51,857 nt of DNA from Proteobacteria bacterium UBA2133 (GTDB taxonomy: Bacteria > Pseudomonadota > Gammaproteobacteria > Arenicellales > UBA868), in the NCBI GenBank assembly GCA_002327725.1, contig DCXP01000092.1, positions 12,527-64,383 on the forward strand. The letters run 5' to 3'. Below the pieces are notes generated by a model. That model ran no database searches. It was not told the origin of the DNA and saw nothing but the letters and a program-made list of their open reading frames with translations. The position numbers and the translations under genes are program-made. Positions 48,885 through 51,857 of the stretch are shown piece after piece. How positions within the stretch are numbered: the stretch's first letter is position 1; the number at the start of each line of letters is the position of its first letter.

Positions 48885-51620
48885 ATGGGTAAGTCTTTGG
48901 TTATCGTTGAGTCGCCCGCCAAGGCGAAAACCATCAACCGCTACCTTGGCAAAGAGTACGTTGTGCGTTCCAGCGTGGGCCATGTGCGTGATCTGCCGGT
49001 CAGCGGGTCCAGGAAAAAAGTTGATCCCAAAAAGCGCGCTCAGCAAGCCGCCCGAACCCGCAAGATGTCGCCAGCCCAGAAGGCCCGGCACCGGAAGGAA
49101 AAAGCCTACCGGGATTTTGTTAAGAACATGGGCATTAACCCGGACAAGGACTGGGAGGCGAACTACCAGATTTTGCCCGACAAGGTCAAAGTCGTCAGCG
49201 AGCTTCAGAAACTCGCGGCTGAGAGTGATGCCATCTATCTCGCCACCGATCTGGATCGCGAGGGAGAGGCCATTGCGTGGCATCTCAAAGAGGTGATCGG
49301 TGCAGACTCGCAGCAGTACCACAGGGTGGTGTTCAACGAGATCACCCGGCAGGCAGTGCAGGATGCCTTCGCCCACCCTGGAAAACTCGATGAGGACAAG
49401 GTTCAGGCTCAGCAGACACGTCGTTTTCTGGACCGTGTCGTGGGCTTTATGCTGTCACCGTTGCTGTGGGCCAAGATTGCACGCGGCCTGTCGGCCGGAC
49501 GGGTACAGTCCGTTGCCGTCAGCCTGTTGGTGGAGCGTGAGCGCGAGATCCGCGCTTTCGTGCCCGAAGAATACTGGGAGATCTTTGCCGATACCCGCTG
49601 TTCCGAGGGGGAACTCCGTCTCGAGGTCGTCAAGCAGGCAGGGGAGACCTTCCGCCCCGTCAACCAGGCGGAGGCTGAGGCTGCCGTAGCCTTGCTACAG
49701 GCAGCGGCTTACCGGGTGAGTGACCGCAGTGACAAGCAGACCCAGTCCCGTCCAAACCCGCCGTTGATTACCTCGACGCTGCAGCAGGCGGCAAGTACCC
49801 GGCTGGGGTTTTCGGTCAAGAAAACGATGACCCTGGCCCAGCGCCTTTATGAGGCCGGACTCATTACCTATATGCGTACGGATTCGACGCATTTGAGCGC
49901 CGATGCACTCACGGCCGGCCGGGCTCTGATTGGCAAGGAGTATGGAGAGGACTATCTGCCGCCCTCGGCAAACGTCTATGCAAGCAAAGCCGCTGCCCAG
50001 GAGGCGCACGAAGCGATCCGGCCAACGGATGTCAATCGCCAAGGCCGCCAGTTGGCGCTTGAACGGGACCAGGGGCGGCTGTATGACCTCATCAGAAACT
50101 GTTTTCTCGCCTCGCAGATGACCAATGCACGCTTTCTGAGTTCCACCATCAGCGTCAGTTGCGAGGATTTTGAACTACGTGCCCGGGGCCGGATACTGCA
50201 GTTTGATGGCTACACACGGGTGCTCCCGCCAGCCGGCAAGCAGGAGGACAAAGTCCTGCCCGACATTGCAAAGGGACATGCGTTAACCCTTGAAAAACTC
50301 GAGCCCGTTCAGAATTTCACCAAGCCGGTCGGCAGGTTTACCGAGGCCAGTCTGGTCAAGGAGTTGGAAAAACGGGGTATCGGCCGGCCATCCACCTATG
50401 CCTCGATTATCTCGACGGTTCAGGATCGGGGTTACGCCAAACTCGTCAACCGGCGCTTCTTCGCGCAGAAGGTCGGCGAGATTGTCACCGACCGGTTGCG
50501 CGAGAACTTCAAGGATCTAATGGACTATGGGTTTACGGCCGGAATGGAAGAGACCCTGGACGAGATCGCAGACGGCCACAAGAACTGGAAAAAGGTGCTG
50601 GATGAATTCTATTTAGGTTTCTGTGCGCAGTTGGAAGCCGCACGCGGAGAAGGTGAGGGAAAGTCAGCCGTCGGCGGCATGCGGGCCAATGTTCCTACCG
50701 ATACGGATATCGCCTGCCCCGAGTGCCGCCGCCATATGCAGATCCGGACTGGGGCGACCGGCGTCTTTCTGGGCTGTTCCGGGTATGGACTCAGTCCGAA
50801 GGAGCGCTGCACCCAGACATTGAATCTGATCGTCGGTGAAGAGGCGGAGGATGCTGCCGCGGATGATGAGGATGAGGCTCGAAGGCTGGTCGATGTCCGC
50901 CGCTGCGATATATGCCGTAGTGCGATGGAGCCGTACCTCATAGACGAAGAGCGCAAATTGCATATCTGCGGCAACAATCCCGACTGCGAAGGTTTTGAAG
51001 TCGAGTCAGGTGAGTTTAAGCTCAAGGGTTATGATGGACCCACGCTCGAGTGTGATAAGTGCGGCGCCGAGATGCAGTTGAAAACGGGCCGGTTTGGCAA
51101 ATATTTCGGGTGCACGGCGGAAACCTGCAAGAACACCCGCAAGCTGCTTCGAAACGGTGAGCCCGCACCACCCAAGGCGGATCCCATCCCGATGCCGGAT
51201 CTGCGCTGTGAGAAGGTCGATGATTATTACCTGCTACGCGACGGTGCATCCGGGATATTCCTTGCCGCCAGCCAGTTTCCCCGTAACCGCGAGACCCGGG
51301 CACCGCTGGTACATGAGGTCGTCAGCGTAGCGGATCAACTGGACCCAAAGCACCGGTACCTCGCCACCGCCCCGGCGCAGGACGCCAAGGGCAATCCCGC
51401 ACAGATCCGCTACAGCCGAAAAACCCGAGAGCAGTACGTCATGACTGAATCTGGTGGCAAGGCAACAGGCTGGAAGGCTTTTTATCGAAACGGAGCGTGG
51501 GAGATTACTGAAAAAGCGGCTGCCGCCCGGAAAACGACCCGAAAGAAGGCAAAGGCCACCAAGACAGTAAAAAAGAAATCAACTGACAAGCGCTTGGGTA
51601 CGCCCTCAACGACCTATTGA
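48885..51620 (+). CDS. topA: DNA topoisomerase I
   Basis: Type IA topoisomerase that relaxes negative supercoils. 911 residues: Toprim domain at the N-terminus (SLVIVESPAKAKTINRYLG; acidic triad stretch DLDREGEAIAWHL), active-site Tyr329 in GLITYMRTDSTHL, then C-terminal zinc-ribbon repeats with CPECRR, CDICRS and CDKCGAEM cysteine pairs (about residues 605-760) and a basic tail rich in Lys. AGGATGT-like sequence is absent, but GGAGAACT precedes the ATG. It ends 15 bp before the convergent penicillin-binding protein gene. Confidence 0.97.
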   Translation: MGKSLVIVESPAKAKTINRYLGKEYVVRSSVGHVRDLPVSGSRKKVDPKKRAQQAARTRKMSPAQKARHRKEKAYRDFVKNMGINPDKDWEANYQILPDKVKVVSELQKLAAESDAIYLATDLDREGEAIAWHLKEVIGADSQQYHRVVFNEITRQAVQDAFAHPGKLDEDKVQAQQTRRFLDRVVGFMLSPLLWAKIARGLSAGRVQSVAVSLLVEREREIRAFVPEEYWEIFADTRCSEGELRLEVVKQAGETFRPVNQAEAEAAVALLQAAAYRVSDRSDKQTQSRPNPPLITSTLQQAASTRLGFSVKKTMTLAQRLYEAGLITYMRTDSTHLSADALTAGRALIGKEYGEDYLPPSANVYASKAAAQEAHEAIRPTDVNRQGRQLALERDQGRLYDLIRNCFLASQMTNARFLSSTISVSCEDFELRARGRILQFDGYTRVLPPAGKQEDKVLPDIAKGHALTLEKLEPVQNFTKPVGRFTEASLVKELEKRGIGRPSTYASIISTVQDRGYAKLVNRRFFAQKVGEIVTDRLRENFKDLMDYGFTAGMEETLDEIADGHKNWKKVLDEFYLGFCAQLEAARGEGEGKSAVGGMRANVPTDTDIACPECRRHMQIRTGATGVFLGCSGYGLSPKERCTQTLNLIVGEEAEDAAADDEDEARRLVDVRRCDICRSAMEPYLIDEERKLHICGNNPDCEGFEVESGEFKLKGYDGPTLECDKCGAEMQLKTGRFGKYFGCTAETCKNTRKLLRNGEPAPPKADPIPMPDLRCEKVDDYYLLRDGASGIFLAASQFPRNRETRAPLVHEVVSVADQLDPKHRYLATAPAQDAKGNPAQIRYSRKTREQYVMTESGGKATGWKAFYRNGAWEITEKAAAARKTTRKKAKATKTVKKKSTDKRLGTPSTTY

Positions 51621-51635
51621 ATGGCGCATTGAGCA

Positions 51636-51857
51636 TCAGAAAAGGCCTTCGACCGGGTCCACCTGGGACTCCGCGTGGGGCGTTTTCGGCTCGGTGCCCC
51701 TGACAAAAAACTCCTCGTAGCCATCGGGGTCATCGACATCTGTTGGCAGGCCGCTTCGATTGTTGACGCGCACCTGGATGATGTTCTCGGGATAGCGCTG
51801 GCGCGGATGTGGTTTACCTGCCAAGGCGGTTTTCATAAAGTCCACCCAGATCGGCAG
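51636..51857 (-). CDS. Penicillin-binding protein 1A, C-terminal end (5' part outside window)
   Basis: Only the last 73 codons are in the window. They read LPIWVDFMKTALAGKP at the edge, the segment closing the transpeptidase domain in class A PBPs, then IIQVRVNNRSGLPTDVDDP and a short acidic C-terminus, matching the tail of PBP1A/MrcA. The enzyme polymerises and cross-links peptidoglycan in the periplasm. The catalytic motifs lie outside the window, so identity rests on the tail alone. Confidence 0.78.
   Translation of the reverse strand: MPIWVDFMKTALAGKPHPRQRYPENIIQVRVNNRSGLPTDVDDPDGYEEFFVRGTEPKTPHAESQVDPVEGLF

Overview
The window is a chromosomal segment of a gammaproteobacterium: conserved core genes packed head to tail, short intergenic gaps, and no insertion sequence, prophage, CRISPR array, rRNA or tRNA that I could find. 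Family-level evidence for Gammaproteobacteria includes the RpoH box, BioC, a TrkA/TrkH pair, E. coli-type PurB, DUF2244/DUF2909 beside an aa3-type oxidase, a type IV pilus pilA/pilB divergent pair, and an rsmB-fmt-def / dprA-topA block around the fmt locus. An aerobic respiratory lifestyle is indicated by the cytochrome oxidase cluster. Branched acyl-CoA metabolism is indicated by a fused isobutyryl-CoA mutase. I cannot assign a genus.

Layout. 1-2821: pilB (cut by the window edge) and pilA, divergent, then comF. 2919-11951: bioC, DUF2244, then a cytochrome c oxidase cluster (coxB, coxA, a 37-residue membrane protein, ctaG, coxC, DUF2909 on the other strand, SURF1, a SCO-like protein, ctaB) ending in a DUF938 methyltransferase. 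ctaA (heme A synthase) is not in the cluster. 11992-19067: a minus-strand run of an FAD amine oxidase, pyrD, an RluF-like pseudouridine synthase, purB, an MFS exporter and an AI-2E/PerM family permease. 19113-25092: a LiuR-like MerR regulator divergent from icmF, then an MFS and an EamA transporter. 25153-30061: a lone malonyl-CoA:ACP transacylase, a 0.6 kb gap holding a predicted small RNA, histidine phosphatase, alkyl-base DNA glycosylase, YfhL ferredoxin, coaD, an HD-domain protein and rsmD. 30165-34526: ftsY, rpoH (without ftsE/ftsX between them), argF and argG. 34579-39426: LPS acyltransferase, heptosyltransferase-like GT9, trkH and trkA. 39455-46427: a minus-strand series of NtrX/NtrY-like two-component genes, DUF4390, rsmB, fmt and def. 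46522-51857: a secreted LysM-locus protein lacking LysM, dprA, topA and the 3' end of a PBP1A gene.

The most interesting signals are regulatory. (1) A minus-strand transcription unit at 26498-26614 has a near-consensus sigma70 promoter, a 5' hairpin, a CCTCCTCC anti-Shine-Dalgarno stretch and an intrinsic terminator: a likely undescribed small RNA. (2) A perfect CIRCE operator (HrcA site) lies directly upstream of rpoH, which would link two heat-shock circuits. (3) A 14-bp perfect palindrome sits inside the icmF promoter spacer and overlaps the -35 of the divergent LiuR-like gene. (4) A perfect TGTGA-N6-TCACA site is centred 41.5 bp upstream of the predicted pilA start point. (5) The NtrX-like regulator has lost the GAFTGA loop. 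Coordinates and start codons were read by eye; no database search was run.
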